Positions 1 to 11,890 of a stretch of 64,000 bases of DNA are shown piece by piece (positions within the stretch are counted from its first letter, which is position 1; each line of letters starts with the position of its first letter). The notes beneath the pieces were generated by a model. That model saw nothing but the letters and a program-made list of their open reading frames with translations, was not told the DNA's origin and searched no databases. The stretch comes from Hydrangea macrophylla (taxonomy: Eukaryota > Streptophyta > Magnoliopsida > Cornales > Hydrangeaceae): assembly GCA_033977485.1 (NCBI GenBank), contig CM066992.1, forward strand, positions 100,700,140 through 100,764,139. The letters are read 5' to 3'. The position numbers and the translations under genes were made by a program.

Positions 1-1459
1 AACAACTAGATACAAGGAAAGAACAAGCTGTAACCAATATATGTGGCATCAGAATACAAAGCCTTAGTCCCAACAATCTCATATTTCATCTAATCAAATA
101 GTTATCCTACAATAAACACAACACATAATATTTCTAGATAAGTTCACCAAATTCAAGTTTGCTGTGCACGATGAGTAAACTGGACACAGGCCTAACTTAT
201 GACTTTTTACACAAAGTGACAGCTCTCAAATTCGAACTTGTGATTTTTCACTTGCTAGCCTGAGCATTTTTGTACACAGTGTAATGACATCGAAATTATG
301 CAATAGCTATTGTGATTTCCAAGTAATGTTTCTTTATATTTGCCTGAGGAAACTTATCTATAGAGATTACTAAAAGATATTTAGTTGAATCATTTAACAA
401 ATGCTTCAGAGAATATACGTAGAGATTGCTTAGAGAGAAAGTGACAAACTCCGTGAACACTTTGGCATGTCACACATGCATTTGTAAGGACTGGGATAGT
501 CCATACTCTAACAGTAAGGTACTCAAAAGTATTAATTTCAACTAATTACGAAAGCACAAATAAACCCTCCTACCTGACTGAACACAAGACCCAAGCCATG
601 ACAAAACCAGCCCAACTTACACCCCTAACCTTTCTACTCTCAATAGATTTACAAAACAACTTTCATACAGATCTCTTTTTTTTTTCAATCATCTCTAAAA
701 AACTTAGGAGACTATATTATAACACTTTCAATGATCTCCATAAAACTGCTGCAAAGTATATTCTTCTCCTTTGTTGTAGAGGGACTCACGCTCAGAAGAT
801 GAAGAAAACCACCATTGCATGAGGAACTCAATTGTCAGAATCTTACGATTCTCAATTTGAATTTTACTATTCTCAAACAATTCCAACAGTTATGCCAAAT
901 CCATCTGCTGAAGTAATCGCATGTGAATCCTACAATTTGCATCCAAATCACATGAATCTTATGATTCACGACATTGTCGGATCTAAAGGCCTTTTTTCCC
1001 ATTTCTTTTGCCCTTATTTTTTTTTAATCAAAGATCCCTAACAATCTTTTAAGCCGTTTACGATTGTTTATAAAAGATCCAACCATTTTTCTTCCATATT
1101 CTATTCTTTCAAAATATTCTAGGCTCACTTTCAAGAGAGGAATATTTTAAAATATCTCTCCACAAGATGACAAGAGTCCAAATCAAATTCCATTTTTTTT
1201 ACTTGCTTCTACTTACAAGAGGAAGTTATAAGAGGCATCTATTAGACTTTGTAGAAGTTAGAGAGGGCCAGAAAGTAGGGTGCTTTGGTGTTTTTAAATG
1301 TTTGGTCTCTTATATTGGCATTTTGGTGATTTCAACTTCATCCAATCTTGCAATTTCAGATGATCGGTTCCTGAAAATATTTTCCATTACAATTTTATAA
1401 ATCTCTACAACAGATGCTTTGTACATATTAGAATGCAGAAGATTACCGAAATGAAATGA
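1..1459. other. AT-rich non-coding stretch
   Basis: I see no convincing coding segment here. The short open frames lack domain character and sit in AT-rich, homopolymer-rich sequence. Because the minus-strand DUF1640 gene to the right still lacks its C-terminal exons, this stretch is probably intron of that gene. I looked on the minus strand for the conserved C-terminal coiled-coil and membrane exon and did not find it, so it should lie left of the window. Confidence 0.5.
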
Positions 1460-1708
1460 ATCTCTCTCTCTCTCTCCTTGATATTTCTTCTCTTCTAGCA
1501 AGCAATCTATATGTTGTCGAGAAATCTAGCAAGTAGCAACTAAAATTCTTTCATCCTCTCTCTTCTAAACCTCATCTAACCTTAATCCCCTTCATTCTAA
1601 ACAACCTAACCACCTTCTTTACCTCATACTCAGCTCGATATCTCCATTTCCTCAATCAATAACCCACCAGATTACCAACTAGCAGGATCCCAAATCTGTC
1701 CTGCATCA
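1460..1708 (+). repeat. Truncated 5' LTR
   Basis: This matches the terminal part of the repeat ending at 3370: CT tract, then 'ccttgat', 'tctagcaag', 'aaacctc', 'cttaatcccc' and the final CCTGCATCA. The 5' two thirds of the LTR are missing or unrecognisable. Confidence 0.6.
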
Positions 1709-1711
1709 GTT

Positions 1712-1723
1712 TGTTATCAGAGC
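1712..1723 (+). other. Primer-binding site (tRNA-Met-like)
   Basis: TGTTATCAGAGC lies three bases after the LTR end. It differs by one base from TGGTATCAGAGC, the usual plant initiator-tRNA-Met primer site. Confidence 0.55.
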
Positions 1724-2389
1724 AAAGTTCATGTTCTTCCTTAAACCTTGTTTTGTTTTTAAAAAAAATATGGTTACTACCTAAGTTCACATATTTTTCA
1801 AAGGAGCTTGAAGTCACCAGTAATGACGTCACTCATTTGAAGGGGAGGTCCAAGCCATGAATTCTACAGTGCAAAATCTTTCCATCAATGACATGAAAGG
1901 AGGAATGGAAGATAGTCAGTCGCTTTTTTGGAAGTTTTGAGGTCTACTAATATTGGCCAAACTTCAATACCAATATCTAAACCATGCTACTTTCTCATTC
2001 CTTCTCTAGTACCACATGGAACCAACACAACTGCCCAAGTTTTCAGTCTTTTCAGCTGGTTAGTGGTTCATTGCATCAAGATTCAGCCTTTACAGGGATT
2101 TCTGCCCTATCTTGCTCCACAGGATCGATTTCAAGAAGTGCACACTGGAAAATGTGAAATCAGAAGAAAAGTAACAGTCCTTGGAAATAAATCTAGCCAT
2201 TGATTTGTTACTCTAAATGTGAACAGTGGTGGTAGGGGAGAATGTCAAAATTCTTACTGCTTCCTTTGACAAGCTGGGTAATGGATTAGTTTTACATGTC
2301 AACTTGTGTTGCTCAAGCTTGAGTTTCAAAAAAATTTATAACTCTCCACTTCAAAACTCGAGGACGAGTTTTTTCCAACCGGGGGACAA

Positions 2390-3102
2390 TGATGCGGAAA
2401 ATAATAATAGTACCTAGACATTTCACTCATTAGGCCATCTCCAAGGGAGGAGCCATCACCTTAGCCAAAACCTTTAACTACCAAAATGCCTAGCCAAAAC
2501 CTCAAATTTGGTCTCCAATGCAAAGAGCCATCACATGAGCCAAAATGGCTCTTTCCCAATTGGAGAGCCAAAATGGCTAGGATGATGGAGGTGAGCTAAA
2601 AAAATGGAGCCAATGATCATGGTGGTTGGCCTATGTGCTTCAATTTGATTGGGTTTGGGATGTGGGCCAAGTCATTGATTGAATGAAAAAATGGCAAAAC
2701 AAATAAATGGCTAGTCATTTGGCTATTGTGGTTGGAGTGGCTTCCATATATTGGCTAGTCATTTTCCTATTCAACTAGCCAAATTGATATTTTGCCTAGC
2801 CCATTTGCCTAATCCCATTGGAGTTGCTCTTAGACAATTAAGTCACATTAAGAAATTCTGGATTTTAGGCTCATTGTCTATAACTAAACACATGTTTAGT
2901 ATTAATTAGTTAATTACATCTTCTAGGCTCTTTGCCTAGGTTCATGGTCCATTAGTTTGCAAGAACATTCGCATTATCCATCGTTGGTCACATGATACAT
3001 GGTATTTGACTAGCACCATTAATGCGTCTTTTAGGATCCTTCACTAGTTATTAATGATTTATTGTCTTTGTAATATCAGCCCCTATAAAAGACATGATTT
3101 GC

Positions 3103-3157
<55 letters not shown>

Positions 3158-3370
3158 TGATTATCTATTGTCTTCTAGTTCTAGCAAGTAATCTACATGT
3201 TCTCCAGAATTCTAGCAACTGGAATTCTTTCTCTTTTAAACCTCATATAATCTTAATCCCCATCATTCTAAACAAACTAAACCCCTTCTTTACCAAGTAC
3301 TAGGCCATAAATCACCATTTCCTCAACCTATAGCCGACAACCAGCATCATCTTGAATCAGTCCTGCATCA
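2390..3370 (+). repeat. 3' LTR carrying a MITE
   Basis: TGATGC...GCATCA-bounded repeat. Without the 397-bp MITE at 2433-2829 it is about 580 bp. A (CT)n run occupies 3108-3155. A TATA-like 'ctataaaaga' near 3082 fits an LTR promoter. Confidence 0.6.
2433..2829. mobile_element. PIF/Harbinger-type (Tourist-like) MITE
   Basis: The left end GGCCATCTCCAAGGG and the right end (reverse complement GAGCAACTCCAATGGG) form imperfect terminal inverted repeats. They are flanked on both sides by TTA (2430-2432 and 2830-2832), the target-site duplication expected for this superfamily. The interior is full of 'agccaaaatggct' type repeats and has no ORF. It is nested in the 3' LTR above, so it is younger than that element. 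Confidence 0.75.
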
Positions 3371-3525
3371 CCTACCCTTTGAAGATAGTAAACCCGTAAG
3401 AAATAAAACTAATCAAAATGCACCTATGCTATTTGTCAATGAGGGAAGAATGGATCTGGTATAGAATCTACCTACTTTCATACATATGCAATATGATGAA
3501 AGAAAATGCAAAAACAAATATGTAC

Positions 3526-4506
3526 CTGGGAACTTTGTACTTCAGATTTAAACTTGGCCAGGTTCGATTCTTGAAGCATCTCAATCTACAATGACACGAG
3601 CATACACAAGAAGAAAAAATCAATCAGTCACTGACGGTTAAAAGAAGAACGTTTTCTCATGTACTTTGTTGAAGTACATGGCTATTACTAGTGGTGGTCT
3701 TGTTATGAGCAAGGGTACTCCACAGGTTAGAATGATGGCAAACCTTACCTTGCCAAACAGTTATGACTATCATCTTATATTGTTCATTATAACCACAAAT
3801 GTATTAGTATGCATAGATTAGTGTACGTTGTGAATTGTCACTCGGGAATAACTACTAGGCCATTCATTTTCTATTTCCATCATTTTTCAAATTAAGATAA
3901 ATTTTAATTCGGTTAAATACATTTTCCCCCTTTGTGGTTGGCCAGTTTTCACTTTGCCCCCTTATGGTTCAAAGGTTGACACGTCACCCCTACTAATTTC
4001 GACTAAATTGAAATCGTCAATTTGCCGTGAAAATTAACAAACTATTTCAAAGTCGGTTTCAGGGGGGGGGGTTGTGGAATTGACAAAATTTTGAATTAAA
4101 ATTGTCAATTTTTCTGTGCATTTTATTTCTTTCACCACCTTCTCTATTCCTCAAACTACCATTATGACCACCACAACCATGGCACACATTCCACCACCAA
4201 CACTAACCACATTAAACATATGTACTAAAGATGAGTACATTAATGAATTCTATTAGTAAAGATAGACCAATAAAATAAAAATAAATGAAACGTATATTTG
4301 TCAATTGGAAGTACAAGTAAACACCATTAGAGTTTGCACTTAGCACATAACCGCAATTAAATGCCAACAAGTGATTTATTTTTTAAAAGTAAATGCTAAT
4401 TGTTGAATCTTTTGAGTTGGATATTGCATTTTACTTGAAGAGCGAGAGTGGCGGTTGGTGGAACCCACCCTCGAACTTTAAGGTGAATATATCTTACCTT
4501 GACATG

Positions 4507-4556
<50 letters not shown>

Positions 4557-5514
4557 CAGTGTTCTAAAAATCGGCCTAGGCGCTAGGCAGTGCCCTACAG
4601 CCTGGATTTCCTCCTCGGCATTTGGAAAATCACCCAATGACGTCTAGGTGGGTCTAGGCGAACTGGGGTGAGATTGTAATTTGTTAAAATAAGAAGGGAA
4701 AAAAATTACTCTCACGGTTACGTCTAACATTAGTGTGTATATATAGACTTAATGTTTTAATTATTAATAAATCCCTAATAGTTTTTTAAATATTAAAAAC
4801 CTTCTCATAAAGTTTACTTATTTTCGAAAAACATCACAAAACCTTTATATAGATCTATTATTTGGACCCCAAATCTATAATTATTCTTTAATAACACCAC
4901 ATAACTGGTATATATATATATTATATAGTTAATTTTATTGGAAAAAAAATCCGCCTAGGCCCCCCTCAAGCGCCTAGCGATTTTTAGAACATTGCTCCAT
5001 ATCTAAGATATATCAATATTTATTCATGTAGCATGTAAAAAAGTAATTCTAGCTCCAAACACAACACGAGAAATGCCCCCAATTGAACAAAAACTAATAA
5101 CAGAATGCGCCATGAATTCTTACTTTCTGCATTTCTGCTTTTGAAACGAAGGAATGAGACACATTTTCCAAGCTATCATTTAAAACTTCAATAATAGCAG
5201 CTGTTATCGCCTCCGCCTGCTTTGAAGGCACACCTTGTGCTTCTAAACTCCTCACCTGTCACAATAACAAGCCCTAGGCATCTTGTCATTCAAACAACGA
5301 ACAGTAACTCCTACTTATTAGATAAAAACAAACAAACAAACAAACTGCTTCCTCAATAAATTAATTGCATTGGCTTTAACCATTATACAAGCATAACACA
5401 GATTAAATTTGTAATTTTCACAGTGAAGACCATCTGACTTGAACTAACAAATCAAGACTATTCAGCTTATAAATGTCAACAAAACATTGCAGAATTTTAA
5501 TATTAAAAAAAAAA

Positions 5515-5550
<36 letters not shown>

Positions 5551-5835
5551 AAGAGAGAGAAAAGAAGGGGAGATTATTACCAAAGCTAATGTATCAACAA
5601 GAAATGCGCGATTTCCATTGGGCTTGACAAGCTGAGAGATATGCCTATAATCAGATCTGTTAATATACGACCTCGAAGACAGCGAACTGAAAAAGTTCAA
5701 TGAAGAGCCATCAGATTGGGACGGCATCTTCACAGCATCAGAGAGGTTCGAAGATGCATTAAACCCTCGCAATTTGTTCGAGAAAACCCTAGAATTAGTC
5801 CCAAATTGAACCACGCGTTTACACAAAGCCATCAA
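3526..5835 (-). CDS. DUF1640/CCDC90-type mitochondrial coiled-coil protein, 5' exons (partial)
   Basis: Three exons are visible on the minus strand: 5835-5581 (85 codons), 5255-5124 (44 codons) and 3585-3526 (20 codons), all phase 0 with GT donors and AG acceptors. Exon 1 gives a Ser/Arg/Asn-rich N-terminus like a mitochondrial presequence, then FLVDTLALV. Exon 2 continues RSLEAQGVPSKQAEAITAAI and ends SKAEMQK. Exon 3 reads IEMLQESNLAKFKSEVQSSQ. This order is diagnostic of the DUF1640 family (plant relatives of MCUR1/CCDC90B), inner-membrane proteins linked to mitochondrial calcium uptake or respiratory assembly. The coiled coil and C-terminal membrane segment should follow left of position 1. 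Two adjacent Met codons begin the frame; either may start. The introns hold a MITE and a 35-base G run. The family call is firm; its exact role is inferred from relatives. Confidence 0.88.
4512..4552. repeat. (CT)n microsatellite
   Basis: About 20 uninterrupted CT units within the second intron of the DUF1640 gene, directly left of the MITE at 4560. Confidence 0.95.
4560..4992. mobile_element. MITE with TGTTCTAAAAATCG termini
   Basis: The left end TGTTCTAAAAATCGGCC and the right end (reverse complement TGTTCTAAAAATCGCTAGG) are inverted repeats, followed inward on both sides by GCCTAGGCG-type sequence. The interior is AT-rich with no ORF. I could not identify a clear target duplication. It sits in intron 2 of the DUF1640 gene. 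Confidence 0.6.
5515..5549. repeat. Uninterrupted G35 homopolymer
   Basis: Thirty-five G in a row on the plus strand, after a run of A. It lies ~30 bp inside intron 1 of the minus-strand DUF1640 gene, so the transcript would carry C35 just after the 5' splice site. Confidence 0.9.
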
Positions 5836-6116
5836 CTTCTTCTATGATGCAGAGAATCAATTAAATTTCTAAAAACTAGGGCTTACAAAATCTTCAGAAA
5901 ACAAATAGAAAAGAAAAGAAAAAAAAAAGTATTGTCAATGAATCGATTGCTACAAGAACATGGAAGATAAGGCGTCCATTGAAATCCGGTTTTGAATGAT
6001 CGGTAAACAAAAGAGACTTCTATTTTCTCTCTCTCTCTCTAAAATAAATTAGATACAGAACAGAGACAGAAGAGGGAAAGGATTTTGAAAATAGCGGGTT
6101 TTCGAGAGAACGGATT

Positions 6117-6119
<3 letters not shown>

Positions 6120-6152
<33 letters not shown>
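6120..6152. repeat. (GA)n tract in the 5' leader/promoter of the DUF1640 gene
   Basis: A GA run about 285 bp upstream of the minus-strand start codon. On the transcript strand it is CT-rich, common in plant leaders and promoters. Confidence 0.8.
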
Positions 6153-6154
<2 letters not shown>

Positions 6155-6196
6155 GCGAAAATGAGTTGGTTGATTGGATTACTATGTTATGTTATA

Positions 6197-6447
6197 CTCC
6201 CTCCGTCCCATTTTATGTGTCCCCTTTCTATTTTGGTTTGTCCCAAAATTGTTGTCCACTTTCTTAAATTAGTATGCAATTTTTACTTAGTTTTTCAAAC
6301 TACCCTTCCTTGCAATTAACACCAAAACAAAACAAAAAAAGGAAGTACAATGATTATGGGCAATTGTGGAAAGTAGGTGTAGATTCTTTTTGTCCCCTTA
6401 AATAGTTGGATTCCCAAAAAGGGACACATAAAATGGGACGGAGGGAG
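6197..6447. mobile_element. Stowaway MITE (Tc1/mariner)
   Basis: The ends CTCCCTCCGTCCCATTTTAT and its reverse complement are near-perfect inverted repeats, flanked by TA on both sides (6195-6196, 6448-6449). The CTCCCTCCGTCC terminus and TA duplication are hallmarks of Stowaway. The element lies ~360 bp upstream of the DUF1640 start codon and could contribute promoter sequence. Confidence 0.93.
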
Positions 6448-6449
6448 TA

Positions 6450-7251
6450 AAAGTATAAAACGACCAACATGGCAGGCGGTCACAAACCCCTGTAGATCTT
6501 TCTCCTTTGGCTATTGTGTTTTTTCCCTTTTTCCTCTCCTGTTCAACGTGGGTGTACGATTACGATTTACGAACATACCACGCCGTTCTGAGTACTACGC
6601 AGTGAATTTAAGGGCGGTTCCATAAAATTAATACATGTGAGTTTGATAAAGGTTTGTTCGGGAGATTGGGGGCGGCGCTTTCGAAAAAAAAAAATTGGGA
6701 TCTATTTATATGTATTTTGTGTATATGATATAAATTAATACTAAAAAAATTACGAAAAATTGGAGTTAAATCCTTGGTTAATGACTTTAAAAGTGTAAAG
6801 GAGCCTGAAAATTGAGACTTTTGTGCAAAGTCCCTAGTTATATGTATGTAATAATAAGTAATCCAATCAGACCATATATTTGACTACTTTGGACAGATTT
6901 GCCCCTATAATTCTAGAGTCTTCATTGGTATAAAATTCTGGGAGAGATTGAAGCTTATTGAAACTCTCTTCAAATTGGAATTCTGTGAAATCATCTCATC
7001 AAGAGAGAGAGAGAGAGAAGAAGAAGAAGAAGAAGAAGAAGAAAGAAGAGAAATCAATATATAGATAGATCTAGAATTTTGAAAATCATCTCATAGACTG
7101 AGAGAGGTCCGATAGTGCAGATCTGGAAGTATTTCCTTTCAGGTTTGATTTTCTTTTGTGATTTTTGATATATATATATAGATAGATATGTATACACACA
7201 CACATATATATATATATGTCGAGATATATATATATATGTCAAGATATATAC

Positions 7252-7282
<31 letters not shown>

Positions 7283-8398
7283 AATTATCTTATAAACAAG
7301 TTGTTTTGTGTTTTGTTGATTGATGTATTGTAGCTTAGATTGTGCAAATTAATCACATGCATCCAGATTTTCACTGATTGAAGTCTTTCCAGATTTGTAA
7401 TTTTGTTTTTTTTTTTTTTTTCTTGTTTGATTTCCTTTTTGAACAATCACTTGTACTATTTCTATTGAGGAATGTGTCTACAAACTCTGCAACTCTGGTT
7501 CAAAGATCACTACTGATATATTGCTGGACTTCGATGTGGATTATTATGAACTGTAGAAGCTGATTTCAAATTGGAGAATCTGATTTATACATTTTTACAA
7601 ATCTGATTGTTTTTGAAGATTTTGGATTTAATACAATTTGATGATTTCAGTTTTTCATTGATGAATGTACTCTAATCCTAGCAGATTTTGTTTTACGAAA
7701 TTTATAGTTTAGATATTTTGAAGTCGGCATTTGCTTTTAATTTGGTTGTTTTATTTGAAACATAATCTGAACGTTATGAACTTAGCATAGTGAATTGATA
7801 TCCTTGCATTCTGTATGTAATGACTTTGATCTGAGATGAATGTCCATCTTCATGTCCTTTGAATGAAATTTTTTTCAATTTATTTGAATTACTTAGCATA
7901 GTGCTTTGATATGCTTGCATTATCATAGTGGACTTGAAGATCTCAAACAACACAACTAAATCCATTCTCTAGGCATGAACAAATTTATTTTGTTCATTAT
8001 GATTTTTCAGGTGCATTTTTTAAGGACAACTGTGTGTTTTAATTGTTTGTTACAAGTGGTTTTAACATATAGTTACTTATATTATTGATGTTATGTTCTT
8101 TTGTATCGTTCATTTATTTTTTTGCTTGTAGTGGTTGGACAGTAAAATGTTTAAAGCAACTATTCATTGGTGATTAAAATGAATATTTTGTGAAATTTCA
8201 CAAAAGTATTATGTTTTAGTTTTTGGGGAGGATGGTGTTTTTTAATGTGGATATGTGTATGTTCCTATGGTGGATGTGATTGGACATTAAAATTCCTACG
8301 AAACTAGTTTTTGTTGTGGTTGAAATTTCACAACAGTATTTTCCGTTAGTTTCTAGTGAGCAGATGTTTTACTATGATTTTGTGTATGTACTTGCAGT
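6450..8398. other. AT-rich region upstream of the MULE transposase
   Basis: No gene is recognised. It holds GA, GAA and TA/CA runs at 7000-7290 and long T-rich stretches. It probably contains the left end of the MULE island and the 5' leader and intron of the transposase transcript. The first copy of the GTGAAATTTCAC palindrome occurs near its right edge at 8186. Confidence 0.5.
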
Positions 8399-10692
8399 CA
8401 TGGGTAAACAGCTTATTGGGTTGTGCAAATTTGGTTCTGAAACAACCGTTACAAGATTGTGTGATACGGTGGTTTTTAGTGACTTGAAAGATTTCATGGT
8501 GGGGTATGATAAGTGATGAATCAGCTATGATGTCCTACCAACTACCGGGCCACTCTGTTTGCGTGTTGCAAGACGAAGATGATTTTAGAAACATGTTGGA
8601 TGTTGTAAAAGTGATGAATATGGATCACTTGTTGATTGATGTCATTTACTCGAATGCAAGACTTGAGGATCAGTCTAGTGGCCTAAGTAACGGAGTAAGT
8701 GTTATGATAGAATCAACGAGTAGGAGTGTTGTGGATGACTTTCCTCGCAATTCAGGTTATACGAGGCAGAAGTTATTATTGGGTTCAGACTGGGCATGTG
8801 AGATTCGCGGTGTTGATCAAAAATTTGAAGGAGGGGATGAAGAATTTAGAAAGTCACTGTGCAAGTATGCAATTCAGATGGGTTTCCAGTTCAAGTACTT
8901 GAAAAATGACCAAGATAGAGTTACGACAGTCGGCATTTACCGAGAGGATTGTGGATGCTTTTGGCGCATCTATGCATCAAAGGAGAGTATTAATAATTTT
9001 TTCTATATTAAAACGATGACCAATGAACATACATGTGGTTCTGTTATTCATACTTCAAAGCATCCGCATGTATCGTTGGACTTAGTTGCTAGTTTATATT
9101 TTAACAAGATCTGAAAGAAGCCACTCACCCGTCCAAAAGATGTTATTGGTGACATTAAGGATGATTATGGAATCGATATCATGTATCACCATGCATGGCT
9201 TGGGGTTGAGAATGCAAGAAGGCAGAAATATAGAGATCATGCTTTGTCATTTGACAAGCTTAGGTGGTATTTCAAGGAGGCCGAAAAGTTTAAGGTAGTC
9301 ACTTTGTTATTGACACAAATCCTGAGTCCCATAGATTTGAGAGGTGTTTTGTGGCCTTTGAAGCTTGTTTGTATGGTTTTAATTTCATTAGGCCAATGAT
9401 ATTTTTGGATGGTACTTTTTTGAAGGGACGTTATAAAGGTGCGCTGCTTGGGGCTACTTGCAAAGATGGGAATGAAGGTTTGTAAATTATCTTCTTCCCT
9501 AGTTTTTCACTGGTTAAAAAAACTATAATACTTTTGTGAAATTTCACAAAAGTATTGCATTGAAATGTTAGTAGTGTAATAGAACCACCATATTTGTATG
9601 GAACAATTGTAATACTTTTTCTGATTCTTTATGTTCAGGTATTTTTAGCCTTGCATTTTCGGTGGTTAGCTTGGAAGACAAAAGTAATTGGATTTGGTTT
9701 AACATAGCTTAAAAAAGTACTAGATCCAGAACGGAAGTTGACTTTTATATCTAATAGACATGCAGGACTAATTGAAAGTATTCGAGCTGTATTTCCGGAT
9801 CACTTTCATGACTATTGTTTGCACCATATGCAAATGAATCTATGGGATAGGTTTAAAGGCGTGAGAGGCAAGTTTAGGAATCGTATTATTTACAAATTTG
9901 AGTCATGTACATATGCATCTACACGTGCTGAATTTGAGAGAGAAATGGAATCATTTCTTAGTGAAGGTGGTCAAAAAGTTAGAGACTTTTTGAGTGACCT
10001 TCCAAAAGAACATTGGTGCAATGCATTTTTTTGCAGGTCAGAGGTATGGAGAGATGTTTTTCAATGTTGCTGAATCTTGGAATGCAAAGATTGTTGAAGC
10101 GAGGCATCTTCCTATTACAGATATGATTGATATGATTAGGGTGGATACGATGAAAACCATGGCCGATAAGATAAACCTATGCAAGGAATGGATAGGAACT
10201 CTATGTCCAAAAATGCATAAAAAAAATTGCAGGATTCCTTGGATGAAGGTAGGACTTGGAGTGTTAGTATCTCGAGTGATGATATTTATGAGGTTAATTG
10301 CCATCCTTCTGTTTCTGTGAACATCAAGCTTTGATCTTGTTCTCGTGGTAAGTGGCAGCAAGAAGGTTTTCCATGTGAACACGCGTCCACTGTAATCCAT
10401 AATAGTGGACATACACTTATAGATTATATAGAATCATACTTTTATGTTCGATATTTTGAGCAGTCGTACTCGAAATTTATACATCCTTTTGCAACTTCGA
10501 CGAATACCGATAACAATGCTTGCAATGGTTTTATCTTCCCTCCGGTGGAGAAGAAGCAACCAGGAAGGCCAGGAGAAAGAGAATATCATCTCTGGGTAAA
10601 AACATTCGTCATAACATTCGTCGAATAAGGTGCAGTAGGTGTGGGAAGATGGGAAGCCACAACAGGAAGTCCTGTAGAGAGTTTATCAAATA
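8399..10692 (+). pseudogene. MuDR/MULE transposase, degenerate
   Basis: The N-terminal part (8399 on) starts MGKQLIGLCKFG and runs through a PB1-like segment, with a frame change near 8505. The MuDR DNA-binding domain follows at about 8790-9110 (AIQMGFQFKYLKND, then GCFWRIYASK and NEHTCG). The MULE catalytic domain begins with MIFLDGTFLKGRYKGALLGA (9385-9455). An intron at about 9478-9640 interrupts it, and it continues FISNRHAGLIESIRAVFPDH (9740 on). A SWIM-type zinc-finger segment KWQQEGFPCEHAST lies at 10352-10393 and a C-terminal CCHC-like knuckle near 10630-10680. Damage includes several frameshifts and stops. At the second acidic position, where MULEs have SDRHAG, this copy reads SNRHAG, an Asp-to-Asn change. 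The family is certain; the gene is very likely inactive. Confidence 0.85.
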
Positions 10693-11830
10693 GGTGGGTA
10701 GTTGGCACACATTTTGATTTCAGTTTGATATTGAATATTCAGTATGTTTTTGAATAATAGTTTTTTACTATTATAGTTTCGATGCTTTAGGATGTAAATT
10801 TGCAAATTTACTGATAATGAATAAAATCTTTTAGTAGTTGTATTGTAAATTTGCTACTGTAAATCTGATAATGAATATTCAGTATGTTTTTTTACTGTTA
10901 TTAGTTTTGTGAAATTTCACAAAAGTACTTGAGTTTTTCCAAAAGGCAGTAAAGCGTACTTTTGCGAAATTTTAAAAAACTATTAGTTCGGATATTCTGA
11001 AAGGCAACAACATACTATTTCACAAAATAAAATCAGCCAGAAAACATATTATACTTTTAGTGAAAAAGATGCATGTTCATTCCAAGAACAAAGTTTTATG
11101 AAATTTGACAAAAGTACTTGAGCTTTTAAAATTTCACAGTACTTCACGAAAGAAACTCAGCCAAAAAAATACCATATTTTCGTTAAAAAGATGCACGTTA
11201 CAAGAACAAAGTTTTGTGCAAGTTCACAAAAGTACTTAAAGCTTTTCCGAAAGCGTGCAACAAAAGTTCTAAAGTTTTGTGAAATCTCACAAAAACACTT
11301 GAGCTTTTCCGAAAGCATGCAGCAAAGCAAGTAATTTTGTGAAAATTTACTAAAGTAATTCAAATTCCATGGCACAGCAGCAAAATAACATGCTTTTGTG
11401 AAATCTCACAAAGTTATTAATTCATCTACTCTGAAAAGAAAAATCACACTATTTCATGAAAAAAAAACTCAGCTAAAAAAATACCATACTTTACAAGAAC
11501 AAAGTTCTGTGAAATTTCACAAAAGTACTTGAGCTTTTGCGAAAGTATGCAACAGCAACATAACAGATGCACATTAATTACAAGAGCAAAGTTTTGTGAA
11601 AGAGCACATCAGAATATAGCAATCTATAAAAGCATGTTTGTCTACCTTAGTTTATCAAAAAATACAGATGTATATAGACATACTACAATTTCTGTAACTT
11701 TAAAAAACACCAAATGATTGTCTATTTTCTAGCTTCCACACTACATCAAAACAATATTAGTTATCTAGTTCATTCAAATAAAATCTACTTTGATGTGTTT
11801 GAGGAAGGGGGTATTTGCTCTTCATTTACA

Positions 11831-11890
11831 AATTTCTTCCTGAGGTCATCTCTCTCTTTAAATTTCTTCCTGAGGTCATCTCTCTCTGAA
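11831..11890. repeat. 30-bp in-frame tandem duplication
   Basis: The unit beginning aatttcttcctgaggtcatc is repeated at 11831 and 11861. On the minus strand it duplicates ten residues (RDDLRKKF plus linker) near the C-terminus of the ULP1-like protein. Confidence 0.9.

Larger units (their letters stand above)
1460..3370 (+). mobile_element. Remnant of a non-autonomous LTR retroelement
   Basis: Two related long terminal repeats flank a ~680-bp internal region with no recognisable gag or pol. The 3' LTR begins TGATGCGG and ends CCTGCATCA, giving matching TGATGC/GCATCA ends. The left LTR keeps only its last ~250 bp (from the CT-rich tract onward) and ends in the same CCTGCATCA. A primer-binding-like site TGTTATCAGAGC follows at 1712, and a purine/G-rich tract precedes the 3' LTR at 2379-2389. 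The LTR copies have diverged clearly, so the insertion is old. It lies downstream of exon 3 of the minus-strand DUF1640 gene, probably in an intron. Confidence 0.65.
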
